A DNA stretch of 64,000 bases, from positions 143,369 to 207,368 of the forward strand of contig JAUHWT010000007.1 in assembly GCA_030427145.1 (NCBI GenBank). The letters are read 5' to 3'. Source of the stretch: Alphaproteobacteria bacterium (GTDB lineage: Bacteria > Pseudomonadota > Alphaproteobacteria > Rhodobacterales > Rhodobacteraceae). The position numbers and the translations under genes are program-made. The notes under the pieces were generated by a model. That model was not told the origin of the DNA. It was given only the letters and a program-made list of their open reading frames with translations, and ran no database searches. Below are positions 32,137-41,467 of the stretch, in pieces. Within the stretch, counting starts at the first letter, position 1, and every line of letters begins with the position of its first letter.

Positions 32137-35100
32137 ATGCACCTGCTCGCCGCAACGCCGGGCCAGATCACAGACGGCACCGAACCGGTTGAAACCGGCC
32201 AGGACCCGGCGGATGTGGTGTTCCTCTCCGCCGCCGACACCGAGCTTGCGGCCCTGTCCGAAGCGCGTCAGACCCTGGGCGACGCGGCCCCGTCACTGCG
32301 GCTGGCAAGCCTGTCCTGGATGGCGCATCCCTTCACCGTTGACCGCTGGATTGACGAAACCGCCTCCCGCTCAAAACTCGTCATCGCACGGGTTCTCGGC
32401 GGCGCCTCCTACTGGACCTACGCGGTCGAACAGCTCTCCATCCGTCTGCGCGAGGCCGGCGTACCGTTCGTGGCACTGCCCGGAGACGACAAGCCTGATG
32501 GCGAACTTCTCAGCCATTCCACGGTGGACCGGAACCACTGGGAAAACCTTTGGTCCTACTGCGTCGAGGGCGGCCCGGAAAACGCACTGAATTTTCTGAA
32601 ATACGCCAACCACATGCTCGAGCGCGGCGAGGTCCCCGCACTCGCCGAACCGCTCCTGCGCGCCGGTTGGTACTGGCCCGGCGAAACCCGCGCCGACGCC
32701 TCCACCGCCCGCGCCAGCTGGACGGACGGAGCGCCCGTCGTGGCCGTGGTTTTCTACCGCGCGCTTCTTCAGGGCGCGGGCCTGCACCCGGTCAACCAGA
32801 TGGTCCGGGCTCTGCTCCGGCGCGGTCTCAACCCCATGCCGGTCTTCGTGGCCTCCCTCAAGGACCCGGTCTCGGCCGAGACCCTTCGCGGGATTTTCGC
32901 GGAAAACCCGCCCGCAGTTGTTCTGAACGCCACCGCTTTCGCCGTGTCCTCGCCCGATCCCGCAGGCTGGACCGGCGATCGCCCCGCCACCATCCTCGAT
33001 GAACCCGGCTGCCCGGTGTTCCAGATGGTGTTTTCCGGCGCATCCGAGGAAGCCTGGGCCCAAACCGAACGTGGTCTCTCCGCCCGCGACATCGCCATGA
33101 ACGTGGCCCTGCCGGAGGTTGACGGCCGCGTCCTGACCCGTGCCGTCAGCTTCAAGTCCGAAGCCTATTTCGACGAGGCCACCCAATGCGCCATCGCCGC
33201 CTATCGCGGCCAGAACGAGCGCATTGGTTTCGTGGCCGACCTCGCCGCCAACTGGGCCAATCTCGCGCGGACCAAACCCTCAGCCCGCCGCGTCGGTCTC
33301 ATCCTTGCCAACTACCCCAACAAAGACGGACGCCTCGCCAATGGCGTCGGCCTCGACACCCCCGCCGCAACGGTCGGCGTGCTCAAACGCCTCACGCAGG
33401 CGGGCTACTCCACTGAAAACACCCCGAACTCCCGGTCCGAACTGATGGACGCCGTCATGGCCGGACCAACCAACTGGCTCACGGACCGCGCCACCCGCAC
33501 GGGCGGCGAAACCCTCACGCTGGCGGAGTACCGCAGTTTCTACGACGCGCTCCCCTGGGAGATTCGGGACCGCATCGAAACCCGCTGGGGCAGGCCGGAG
33601 GACGACCCCTTCTTCGACGCCGGCGGCCAGGGTTTCGCCCTCTCCATCCTGCGCTTTGGCAACGTGGTGGTCGGCATCCAGCCCGCCCGCGGCTACAACG
33701 TCGACCCGGAGGACACCTACCACTCCCCCGACCTGATCCCGCCGCACAACTACCTGGCCTTCTACGCCTGGCTGCGCGGCCCGTTCGCGGCCAACGCGCT
33801 GGTCCATATGGGCAAGCACGGCAACCTTGAATGGCTCCCCGGCAAAGCCGTGGCCCTGTCAGACGAGTGTTTCCCCGAGATCGCATTCGGTCCAACCCCG
33901 CACATCTACCCCTTCATCGTGAACGACCCAGGCGAGGGCACCCAGGCCAAACGCCGCGCCCAGGCCGTGATCATCGATCATCTGACGCCACCGCTCACCC
34001 GCGCCGAAAGCTACGGACCACTGCGCGAACTCGAAACCCTCGTGGACGAGTACTACCAGGCCGCGGGCGTGGACCCGCGCCGCATCGAACATCTCCGCCG
34101 CGAGATCGTGACGCTTCTGGAAGCCACCGGCCTCGGCAGCGACGCGGGCATAACTGACGCCGACGATGCCGACAGTCGCCTGCAAAAACTCGACGCATGG
34201 CTCTGCGAGCTGAAGGAAAGCCAAATCCGCGACGGCCTGCACATCTTTGGTGAGGCCCCCAAGGGCCGCCTGGCCCGCGACCTCACCATCGCCCTCACAC
34301 GGGTCCCCCGCGCCAAAGGCGAAGGCCGCGACGCCTCCCTCATCCGCGCACTGGCCGCCGATCTTGCCCTCGATTTCGATCCGCTCGACTGCGACATGGC
34401 TGCGCCCTGGACCAGCCCCAAACCCGATATGCTTGCCACGCTGACCGACGACACCTGGCGCAGCCACGGCGACACAGTGGAACGCCTGGAACTCCTCGCC
34501 CAAACCCTTGTCGCGGGCGAAACTACCGCGCCCGGCCCGGTATCCGGTGCGGTCATGGAGGAAATCACCACCCGTGTCCGTCCTCTCGTCGAATACTCCG
34601 GCGAGGCCGAAATGACCGGGCTTCTCAACGCGCTCGGCGGCAAGTTCACCTCGCCGGGGCCCTCCGGCGCCCCCACACGTGGCCGCCTCGACGTCCTGCC
34701 CACGGGCCGCAATTTCTTCTCCGTCGACAGCCGCGCCATCCCGACCCGCACCGCCTGGAAACTCGGCTGGAAATCCGCGGGCCTGCTCATCGACCGCCAC
34801 CTCCAGGACCATGGCGACTGGCCGCGCAGCATGGCGCTGACCGCCTGGGGCACCGCAAACATGCGCACCGGCGGCGACGACATCGCCCAGGCCCTCGCGC
34901 TCATGGGCGTCAAACCGCAATGGGACGACATGTCCGGCCGCGTCACCGGGTTCGAGATCATCCCCTTGGGCGCCCTCGGTCGCCCACGCGTCGACGTAAC
35001 CCTGCGCGTCTCCGGTTTCTTCCGTGACGCTTTCCCGGCCCAGATCGACCTTGTGGCCTCCGCCGCCAAGGCCGTGATGACCCTGGACGAGCCTGACTCC

Positions 35101-35853
35101 GAAAACCCGTCAGCCGCCAAATTCCGCAGGGAATCCGGCACCATGGGCGAGGCGGCCTCCTACCGCGTCTTCGGTTCCAAACCCGGAGCCTACGGCGCGG
35201 GCCTTCAGGCTCTTATCGACGAAAAACTCTGGAAGGACCGCAGCGACTTCGCCGACACCTGGCTCGACTGGGGCGGCTACGCCTATGGCGACGGCCGCGA
35301 CGGCGCACCGGCCCGCGAGGCACTCGCCGGCCGTCTCTCCCAGGTCGAGGCTGTCGTCCAAAACCAGGACAACCGCGAACATGACATCCTCGACAGCGAC
35401 GACTACTACCAGTTCGAGGGCGGAATGGCCGCCACGGTCGAAACCCTGCGCGGCGAGGCCCCGACCGTCTATCACAACGACCATTCCCGCCCTGAACGCC
35501 CGGTGATCCGCACCCTGGACGAGGAAATCGCCCGCGTCGTCCGCTCCCGGGCGGTGAACCCGAAATGGATCGAGGGCGTCAAACGCCACGGCTACAAGGG
35601 CGCTTTTGAAATCGCCGCCACCGTCGACTACCTCTTCGCTTTCGCCGCGACGACCGGAGCCGTCCGCGACCACCATTTCGATCTGGTCTACGACGCGTAC
35701 CTTGAGGACGACGACACCCGCGACTTCATCGCCGACAACAACGCACCCGCGCTGCGCGAGATCGCCGAACGCCTGAACGAGGCCATTGAGCGTGGCCTGT
35801 GGCAGCCCCGCTCCAACTCGGCCCGCATCCGGTTGCAGGAGATGCTGGCATGA
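32137..35853 (+). CDS. cobN: Aerobic cobaltochelatase large subunit CobN
   Basis: 1238 residues, the usual CobN size. It binds hydrogenobyrinate a,c-diamide and Co2+ and inserts the metal with the AAA+ partners CobS and CobT, which are not in the window. Family landmarks include RVLGGASYWTYAVEQL, the segment HSPDLIPPHNYLAFYAWL, NALVHMGKHGNLEWLPGKAVALS, the PHIYPFIVNDPGEGTQAKRRAQAVIIDHLTP region (here split by position 610-640), and GGYAYGDGR. Translation likely coupled to cobW (3-bp gap) and to the racemase gene by a 4-bp overlap. Confidence 0.95.
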   Translation: MHLLAATPGQITDGTEPVETGQDPADVVFLSAADTELAALSEARQTLGDAAPSLRLASLSWMAHPFTVDRWIDETASRSKLVIARVLGGASYWTYAVEQLSIRLREAGVPFVALPGDDKPDGELLSHSTVDRNHWENLWSYCVEGGPENALNFLKYANHMLERGEVPALAEPLLRAGWYWPGETRADASTARASWTDGAPVVAVVFYRALLQGAGLHPVNQMVRALLRRGLNPMPVFVASLKDPVSAETLRGIFAENPPAVVLNATAFAVSSPDPAGWTGDRPATILDEPGCPVFQMVFSGASEEAWAQTERGLSARDIAMNVALPEVDGRVLTRAVSFKSEAYFDEATQCAIAAYRGQNERIGFVADLAANWANLARTKPSARRVGLILANYPNKDGRLANGVGLDTPAATVGVLKRLTQAGYSTENTPNSRSELMDAVMAGPTNWLTDRATRTGGETLTLAEYRSFYDALPWEIRDRIETRWGRPEDDPFFDAGGQGFALSILRFGNVVVGIQPARGYNVDPEDTYHSPDLIPPHNYLAFYAWLRGPFAANALVHMGKHGNLEWLPGKAVALSDECFPEIAFGPTPHIYPFIVNDPGEGTQAKRRAQAVIIDHLTPPLTRAESYGPLRELETLVDEYYQAAGVDPRRIEHLRREIVTLLEATGLGSDAGITDADDADSRLQKLDAWLCELKESQIRDGLHIFGEAPKGRLARDLTIALTRVPRAKGEGRDASLIRALAADLALDFDPLDCDMAAPWTSPKPDMLATLTDDTWRSHGDTVERLELLAQTLVAGETTAPGPVSGAVMEEITTRVRPLVEYSGEAEMTGLLNALGGKFTSPGPSGAPTRGRLDVLPTGRNFFSVDSRAIPTRTAWKLGWKSAGLLIDRHLQDHGDWPRSMALTAWGTANMRTGGDDIAQALALMGVKPQWDDMSGRVTGFEIIPLGALGRPRVDVTLRVSGFFRDAFPAQIDLVASAAKAVMTLDEPDSENPSAAKFRRESGTMGEAASYRVFGSKPGAYGAGLQALIDEKLWKDRSDFADTWLDWGGYAYGDGRDGAPAREALAGRLSQVEAVVQNQDNREHDILDSDDYYQFEGGMAATVETLRGEAPTVYHNDHSRPERPVIRTLDEEIARVVRSRAVNPKWIEGVKRHGYKGAFEIAATVDYLFAFAATTGAVRDHHFDLVYDAYLEDDDTRDFIADNNAPALREIAERLNEAIERGLWQPRSNSARIRLQEMLA

Positions 35854-36545
35854 AGAAAATCGGCATCCTCGGCGGCATGTCCGCCGCCTCGACCGCCCTC
35901 TACCAGGCCCGTCTAAACGCCCAAACCATGGAGCGTCTCGGCGGCTTGCACTCCGCAAACCTTCTCGTCCGCTCCCTCGATTTCGCGGACATCGCCGACA
36001 TGCAGTCCCGTGGTGACTGGGACGCGGCAGGTGACCTGCTGAACCACGAGGCACGCCTGCTCGAGGCCGGCGGTGCGGAAATTCTGATCCTTGCCACCAA
36101 CACCATGCACAAACTGGCCGACCGCATGACTGAGGGCCTCACCATCCCGTTCCTCCACATCGGAACCGCAACCGCGCAGGCCGTGGCCGGGCAGGGGTTG
36201 CAGCGCCCCGGTCTGATGGCGACCGCCTTCACGATGGAACAGGAGTTCTACACCGGCCGCCTCCGCGAAAACGGCCTCGATCCCGTCATTCCAAATGCCG
36301 TGGACCGTGCCACCACGCATGGCATCATCTATGACGAACTCTGCAAAAACATCATCCGCGATGACAGCCGCAAAACATACGAGGCCATAGCCGCCCGCCT
36401 TGTTGACGCGGGCGCCGACAGCCTTATCCTCGGCTGTACGGAGGTGGGCATGCTCCTGAACGCCTCCAATGTCGCCGTACCCGTATTCGACACCACATTC
36501 ATCCACTGCGACCGCGCCCTCGACGCGGCTTTGGAAGGCACATGA
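35850..36545 (+). CDS. Aspartate/glutamate racemase family protein (YgeA-like)
   Basis: 231 residues, ATG overlapping the cobN stop. The sequence opens KKIGILGGMSAAST. The family normally uses two acid/base residues; here ATNTMHK puts Thr at position 83 and GCTEVG puts Cys at 196, the Thr/Cys pair described for the E. coli YgeA-type racemases rather than the Cys/Cys pair. It would interconvert L and D forms of an amino acid. Presence inside the cobN-cobO operon is unexpected; no cobalamin step needs a racemase, so it may be a passenger or may act on a side substrate. Confidence 0.82.
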   Translation: MKKIGILGGMSAASTALYQARLNAQTMERLGGLHSANLLVRSLDFADIADMQSRGDWDAAGDLLNHEARLLEAGGAEILILATNTMHKLADRMTEGLTIPFLHIGTATAQAVAGQGLQRPGLMATAFTMEQEFYTGRLRENGLDPVIPNAVDRATTHGIIYDELCKNIIRDDSRKTYEAIAARLVDAGADSLILGCTEVGMLLNASNVAVPVFDTTFIHCDRALDAALEGT

Positions 36546-37177
36546 CCGACGACCACCTCCGCTATTCCGGCCTGTCCATTTCCCGGCAGACGGAAACCCT
36601 GCGTGAAATCCTGCGCGCCTCACCCCGCATGATGGATGTGATGGAACGGGTGCGCCTGCTCGATTTGCCGGACGCCTGGATCGTATCGGGCGCGATTTAC
36701 AATACGGTCTGGAACGCCCTGACCGGCCGGCCCGACATGCACGGCGTCAACGATATCGACCTGTTCTATTTCGACCCGGACACCACCTGGGAAGCGGAGA
36801 ACAGGGTCATCCGCCGCGTGGCGGAAGCCATCCCCGGCAAGCCACCCGTGGAGACCCGCAACCAGGCCCGTGTCCACCTCTGGTACGAGCAACGCTTCGG
36901 CCGCCCAGGTCCAAAATTCTCGTCATCGCGCGAAGCTCTGCTCTATTTCGCTTCCCGCACACATGCCGTGGCGGTACGGCTTGAGGAAGACGGCAACCTC
37001 GCGGTTCACGCCCCGTTTGGTCTCGACAACATCTTTTCCTTTCGTCTTGTGCCAAATACCATCCGGCCCAACCGGGAGACCCACGAGGCCAAGGCCGCCC
37101 GCCAGATGGCTCTCTGGCCCGAGCTTGAACTCTTTCCCTGGCCCAAACACGCCATGGCGACACTGGAGGACACATGA
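36542..37177 (+). CDS. DUF925-family nucleotidyltransferase-like protein
   Basis: 211 residues, overlapping both the racemase stop and the cobO start by four bases. Segment WIVSGAIYNTVWNALTGRP followed by GVNDIDLFYFD gives a nucleotidyltransferase-like pair of acidic residues (DxD-like, about residues 81-84), and TRNQARVHLWYEQRFG is conserved in this family (YiaF/DUF925 group). Target of nucleotide transfer is unknown. Tight coupling suggests co-expression with cobalamin genes under the riboswitch. Confidence 0.72.
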   Translation: MTDDHLRYSGLSISRQTETLREILRASPRMMDVMERVRLLDLPDAWIVSGAIYNTVWNALTGRPDMHGVNDIDLFYFDPDTTWEAENRVIRRVAEAIPGKPPVETRNQARVHLWYEQRFGRPGPKFSSSREALLYFASRTHAVAVRLEEDGNLAVHAPFGLDNIFSFRLVPNTIRPNRETHEAKAARQMALWPELELFPWPKHAMATLEDT

Positions 37178-37782
37178 CCGAGGATACCGACCGCCACGCC
37201 CACAAGATGGCCAAAAAGAAGGCCGCGCGGGACAAGATCATGGCGACCAAGACCGAGGAAAAGGGTCTCGTGATCGTCCATACCGGCAAGGGCAAGGGCA
37301 AAAGCTCCGCCGCATTCGGCATGATCTTCCGCTGCATTGCCCACGACATGCCCTGTGCCGTGGTGCAGTTCATCAAGGGCGGCATGTCCACCGGCGAGCG
37401 TGACCTGATCCTTGAGCATTTCTCCGACCACTGCGCCTTTCACACCATGGGCGAGGGCTTCACCTGGGAAACCCAGGACAAGTCCCGCGACATGGAAATG
37501 GCCCAGGCCGCCTGGGCAAAGGCAAAGGAACTGATCCTTGATGAGACCAATCGCATGGTCCTGCTCGACGAGATCAACATCGCCCTGCGCTACGATTACC
37601 TCGACATAAACGAGGTCGTGGCCTTCCTGCGCGACCACAAACCACCCATGACCCACGTGGTTCTGACCGGCCGCAACGCGAAGGAGGAACTGCTTGAGAT
37701 CGCCGATCTCGCCACCGAGATGGAACTCCTGAAACATCCGTTCCGCTCCGGCGTAAAGGCCCAGGCCGGGGTGGAGTTCTGA
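37174..37782 (+). CDS. cobO: Cob(I)yrinic acid a,c-diamide adenosyltransferase
   Basis: 202 residues, start overlapping the previous stop. It transfers the adenosyl group of ATP to the cobalt of the reduced corrinoid. Hallmarks: P-loop-like VHTGKGKGKSSAAFGMIFR (about 33-51), AVVQFIKGGMSTGER, MVLLDEINIALRYDYLD and HVVLTGRNAKEELLEIADLATEM. Ends before an intergenic hairpin repeat and then cobQ. Confidence 0.95.
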   Translation: MTEDTDRHAHKMAKKKAARDKIMATKTEEKGLVIVHTGKGKGKSSAAFGMIFRCIAHDMPCAVVQFIKGGMSTGERDLILEHFSDHCAFHTMGEGFTWETQDKSRDMEMAQAAWAKAKELILDETNRMVLLDEINIALRYDYLDINEVVAFLRDHKPPMTHVVLTGRNAKEELLEIADLATEMELLKHPFRSGVKAQAGVEF

Positions 37783-37822
37783 ACAGGCCGGGTATCGAGG
37801 CAGTGCCCCTGTCAAATCTCCC

Positions 37823-37897
37823 GCCCGGCGGCAACGCCGGGCAGCGCCGATCCTCCGCCAGGAGGCGCTCCCGCGCCACCAGGATCGCCACTGCCCT
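37823..37897 (+). repeat. Intergenic hairpin repeat, copy A
   Basis: GCCCGGCG-GCAA-CGCCGGGC stem-loop followed by AGCG...CCTCC-GCCA-GGAGG-CGCT, then a shared tail ending in CTGCCCTC. Copy B lies at 40428-40506 with the second stem changed on both sides (CCGCCC/GGGCGG), so pairing is kept. Sits between cobO and cobQ. Confidence 0.72.
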
Positions 37898-37957
37898 CAT
37901 GGCAAGGGAACAACCGTCGGATAACGCGGCATTAGTGATCGCCCAAAGGCCCGCCGC

Positions 37958-39445
37958 GTGAACTCATCCCTCATGATCCAGGGCGCCGGCTCCAATGTCG
38001 GCAAGTCCATGCTCGTCGCGGGCCTATGCCGCGCCTTCACCCGGCGTGGCCTGAAAATCCTGCCCTTCAAGCCACAGAACATGTCGAACAATGCCGCCGT
38101 TACCAGTGACGGCGGCGAAATCGGCCGCGCCCAGGCCCTCCAGGCGCTTGCCTGTGGCGTGGCCCCGCACACCGACATGAACCCGATCCTGCTCAAGCCC
38201 GAAACCGACACCGGCGCCCAGGTCGTCGTCCAGGGCAGACGCCTCACCACTGTCAAAGCCCGCGACTACGCCAAACTCAAACCTGGGCTCATGGCCCCGG
38301 TGCTCGAGAGCTTCCATCGCCTTTCCGCCCAGGCCGACCTCGTCCTGATCGAAGGCGCGGGCAGCCCCGCCGAGGTCAATCTCCGCGCAAATGACATCGC
38401 CAATATGGGCTTCGCCGAGGCCGCAGGCGTCCCCGTCATCCTCGCCGGAGACATCGACCGCGGCGGCGTCATCGCCCAGATCGTGGGTACGGCGGAGGTG
38501 ATATCACCCGAGGACCGCACCCTCATCAAAGGCTTCCTCATCAACAAGTTCCGCGGCGACCCCAGGCTCTTCACCGACGGCTACGACCTGATCGCCCAAC
38601 GCACCGGCTGGCCCGGTTTCGGTGTCATTCCCTGGTTCGACGGAGCCCACCATCTGCCGGCCGAGGACGCGCTCGACATTGCCGGTGGCCCCTCAACCGG
38701 CCCGTTCAAAATCGCCTGTCCCGTCCTTTCCCGCATCGCCAATTTCGACGATCTCGACCCGCTCAAGGCCGAACCCGGCACCACCCTCACCATGGTCCGC
38801 CCCGGAGAACCCATTCCCGGCGACACGGATCTCGTGATCCTGCCCGGCTCAAAATCCACGCGCGGCGATCTCGACTTCATCCGCAAGCAGGGCTGGGACA
38901 TCGACATCCTCGCCCATCACCGGCGCGGCGGTCGCGTGCTGGGCCTCTGCGGCGGCTACCAGATGCTCGGCACAACCGTGATCGACCCCGATGGCCTCGA
39001 GGGCACCCCCGGCACAACACCAGGCCTCGGCCTGCTCGACGTGGTCACGCACATGCACCCGCGCAAAAACCTCACCACCGTCTCCGCAACGCACGCGGCG
39101 ACCGGCAAAACTTTCGAGGGCTACGAGATCCATATCGGCGCCACCGAGGGCCCGGACACCGCGCGCCCCTTCGCCCATATCGACACCCGCCCCGAGGGTG
39201 CCACGTCACCAGATGGCCGCGTCGCGGGCTCCTACCTGCACGGTCTTTTCTCCAACGACGCCTTCCGCGGCGCCTGGCTTAACGGGTTCGGCATTGCCGC
39301 CGCCACAACCTCATATGGCTCGCAGGTGGAAACCACCCTGGACGACCTCGCCCAACACCTCGAAACCCACGCGGATCTCGATGGGCTTCTCAAAATCGCC
39401 GGGTCTCAGGCCAGGGCCGCCTCAAGCCGTTCCCATTCCGCCTGA
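37958..39445 (+). CDS. cobQ: Adenosylcobyric acid synthase (glutamine-hydrolysing)
   Basis: 495 residues from GTG 37958 (ATG 37973 five codons later is possible). Amidates the b, d, e and g side chains. N-terminal ATPase: [21 protein letters not shown] (P-loop), [29 protein letters not shown] and [14 protein letters not shown]-terminal glutamine amidotransferase with nucleophile Cys in [13 protein letters not shown] (about residue 331) and His in [11 protein letters not shown]. Its 3' end overlaps the convergent cobC gene by 40 bp. Confidence 0.94.
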   Translation: MNSSLMIQGAGSNVGKSMLVAGLCRAFTRRGLKILPFKPQNMSNNAAVTSDGGEIGRAQALQALACGVAPHTDMNPILLKPETDTGAQVVVQGRRLTTVKARDYAKLKPGLMAPVLESFHRLSAQADLVLIEGAGSPAEVNLRANDIANMGFAEAAGVPVILAGDIDRGGVIAQIVGTAEVISPEDRTLIKGFLINKFRGDPRLFTDGYDLIAQRTGWPGFGVIPWFDGAHHLPAEDALDIAGGPSTGPFKIACPVLSRIANFDDLDPLKAEPGTTLTMVRPGEPIPGDTDLVILPGSKSTRGDLDFIRKQGWDIDILAHHRRGGRVLGLCGGYQMLGTTVIDPDGLEGTPGTTPGLGLLDVVTHMHPRKNLTTVSATHAATGKTFEGYEIHIGATEGPDTARPFAHIDTRPEGATSPDGRVAGSYLHGLFSNDAFRGAWLNGFGIAAATTSYGSQVETTLDDLAQHLETHADLDGLLKIAGSQARAASSRSHSA

Positions 39446-40377
39446 CTTCCGGGAAACCCAAGCCGGATCCAGCTGTCGGAATAGGGAAAAATCCGGCTCC
39501 AGACTTGCGCCTTCGCCAGCCGCTCCTGCGCCGCCGCCGCATCATCGGTCCCGAACAGCCTAAACAGATGCGTCCCGCCCAACACGCGCCAGCCCGCACC
39601 GGCCCCAATCCGGTCCATCCGCGCCATCTCACCCGTCAGCCGCTCCACCGTCGCCGTCCGCCAGCCCTCATCCGCCAGAGCCTCAGCCCCCACGGCCAGC
39701 GCCGGTCCCGACACGTTCCACGGCCCCGCCAGCACCCGCATCGCCTCCAGCCGTGCCTCCGCGCCAATCACAAACCCCAGCCTGACGCCCGCCAGCCCGT
39801 AGAACTTCCCAAAGGACCGCAGCACCAGAGCATTGCCGGGCAGGGGCCGCCGCAGCAGCGATCCCTCCGGCACCGCATCCGCAAAGCTCTCATCCACCAC
39901 CAGCGTCCCGACCTCACCGGCCAGCGCCCGCAGATCATCCGCGCCGCAATGCGCCCCATCCGGATTGTTCGGATTAACCACGACCGCCACATCCACCCCA
40001 CGCAGTCCGTCGAGCCCCTCCGTGGACAGTTCCACTGACCAGCCCCGCGCCTCGAACGAGGCCGCAAACTCGTTATATGTCGGCCCCGCAATCGCCATCC
40101 GCCGACCGTCGAGAATCAGCGGCAGCAACTGTATCCCCGCCTGCGCCCCGGCCACCGGCAAAATCCCGTCACCCGTGCCGTAGGCCCGCCGCGCCGCCGC
40201 CACCAGTCCCTCCCGCGCCGTCACCGTTGGCAATGCAGTCCAGGCTTCCCGCCCCAGGTCACTCACCGGCCAAGGCACCCGGTTGATCCCCGTGGACAGG
40301 TCAATCCAGTCCGCCCGCGCCCCACCAAACCGCGCAATCGCGCCTTCCAGGTTGCCCCCGTGATCCCGCGTGTTCAT
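39406..40377 (-). CDS. cobC: Threonine-phosphate decarboxylase (CobC, PLP enzyme)
   Basis: 323 residues beginning [19 protein letters not shown] and [15 protein letters not shown], characteristic of CobC/CobD-type decarboxylases of aminotransferase fold I. Pyridoxal-phosphate features: [21 protein letters not shown], and [19 protein letters not shown] with the Schiff-base Lys. It makes (R)-1-amino-2-propanol phosphate from threonine phosphate for the nucleotide loop. Minus strand, with cobD upstream across an intergenic repeat. Confidence 0.92.
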   Translation of the reverse strand: MNTRDHGGNLEGAIARFGGARADWIDLSTGINRVPWPVSDLGREAWTALPTVTAREGLVAAARRAYGTGDGILPVAGAQAGIQLLPLILDGRRMAIAGPTYNEFAASFEARGWSVELSTEGLDGLRGVDVAVVVNPNNPDGAHCGADDLRALAGEVGTLVVDESFADAVPEGSLLRRPLPGNALVLRSFGKFYGLAGVRLGFVIGAEARLEAMRVLAGPWNVSGPALAVGAEALADEGWRTATVERLTGEMARMDRIGAGAGWRVLGGTHLFRLFGTDDAAAAQERLAKAQVWSRIFPYSDSWIRLGFPGSQAEWERLEAALA

Positions 40378-40427
40378 TGAAAACTTTCCCCGGCATGTAG
40401 TGATGCAATTCTTCGTTCAGCCACACC

Positions 40428-40506
40428 GCCCGGCGGCACCGCCGGGCAGCGCCGTCCGCCCCCCTGGGCGGCGCTCCGCTTCCGCCCGCGGCCGTCGCTG
40501 CCCTCG
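40428..40506 (+). repeat. Intergenic hairpin repeat, copy B
   Basis: GCCCGGCG-GCAC-CGCCGGGC hairpin, then AGCG-CCGT-CCGCCC-CCCT-GGGCGG-CGCT, then a tail with CGCTGCCC that is also complementary to GGGCAGCG near the start. Shares its left half almost base for base with copy A (37823-37897). Located between cobC and cobD. Confidence 0.72.
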
Positions 40507-40525
40507 GAAATCCGCACAACCCTCA

Positions 40526-41467
40526 TCAAACCAGCACCAACACCGCCAAAACCACCCCAAACGCGAAAACACACCGCCGATAAAGCCCAAGCCCCTCGGC
40601 CAGATCCCACGCCTCCGGATCCCGCGCCCCCGCATTCACCCATGGCTCGTCACTCACGCGGTCGCCATACACCCGAGGCCCCGACAGCCGCACGCCAAGC
40701 CCCGCCGCCATCGCCGCCTCGGGCCAGCCCGCATTGGGCGACCGGTGCGCCCCCGCGTCCCGCCGCATCACCGCAAACGCCTGTCCGGGTCGGCCCGATA
40801 CCAGGCAAAACACCCGCCCGGTCAGCCGCGCCGGTACGTAATTCACCACATCATCAAACCGTGCCGCGAACTTCCCAAACCACTCGTACCGCGCGTTGCG
40901 ATACCCGATCATGCTGTCGAGCGTATTGACCGCCTTGTACCCCGCAATCCCCGGCAACCCGAACAGCAGCCCCCAGAACAGCGGCGCGGTCACGCCATCC
41001 GAGGTGTTCTCCGCCAAACTCTCCAGCGCCGCCCGCGCAATCCCCGCCTCATCAAGCCGCGAGGGATCGCGCCCCACAATCTTCGCCACCTCCTGCCGCG
41101 CACCGTCAACATCACCTGCGGACAGGGGCGCCTCAACATCCCCCACATGATCGTGCAGGCTCCGCGCCGCCACCAGCGGTGCCGCCAAAATCCCGCCAAT
41201 CACCATTCCAAACACACCACCGGGCAGCATCGCCGCGACCATCACGGCCACGACCACAACTACGCCAATCACGATCACCGCCGTCGCCGTTCCCGCCCGA
41301 AACCGCGCCGCGTCATTTTGATCCTCCGCGCCCAGCCATGCCTCCAGCTGGCCGATCATCCGCCCGATCCAGGTCACCGGATGCCCGATGCGGCGATACA
41401 CCCGGTCCGGCCAGCCAAACACCGCATCCACCACCAGCGCCACCAGCATCATGCCCGCGAAACTCAA
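40526..41467 (-). CDS. cobD: Adenosylcobinamide-phosphate synthase (CobD/CbiB)
   Basis: 313 residues, integral membrane protein with about four to five segments. Family motifs: DAVFGWPDRVYRRIGHPVTWIGRMI at the start (shown here by key residues D14, H28, P29), ESLAENTSDGVTAPLFWGL and NTLDSMIGYRNARYEWFGKFAARFDDVVNYVPARLT. It joins aminopropanol phosphate to adenosylcobyric acid. Start of cobD overlaps the end of the PduX-like kinase gene. Confidence 0.93.
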   Translation of the reverse strand: MSFAGMMLVALVVDAVFGWPDRVYRRIGHPVTWIGRMIGQLEAWLGAEDQNDAARFRAGTATAVIVIGVVVVVAVMVAAMLPGGVFGMVIGGILAAPLVAARSLHDHVGDVEAPLSAGDVDGARQEVAKIVGRDPSRLDEAGIARAALESLAENTSDGVTAPLFWGLLFGLPGIAGYKAVNTLDSMIGYRNARYEWFGKFAARFDDVVNYVPARLTGRVFCLVSGRPGQAFAVMRRDAGAHRSPNAGWPEAAMAAGLGVRLSGPRVYGDRVSDEPWVNAGARDPEAWDLAEGLGLYRRCVFAFGVVLAVLVLV

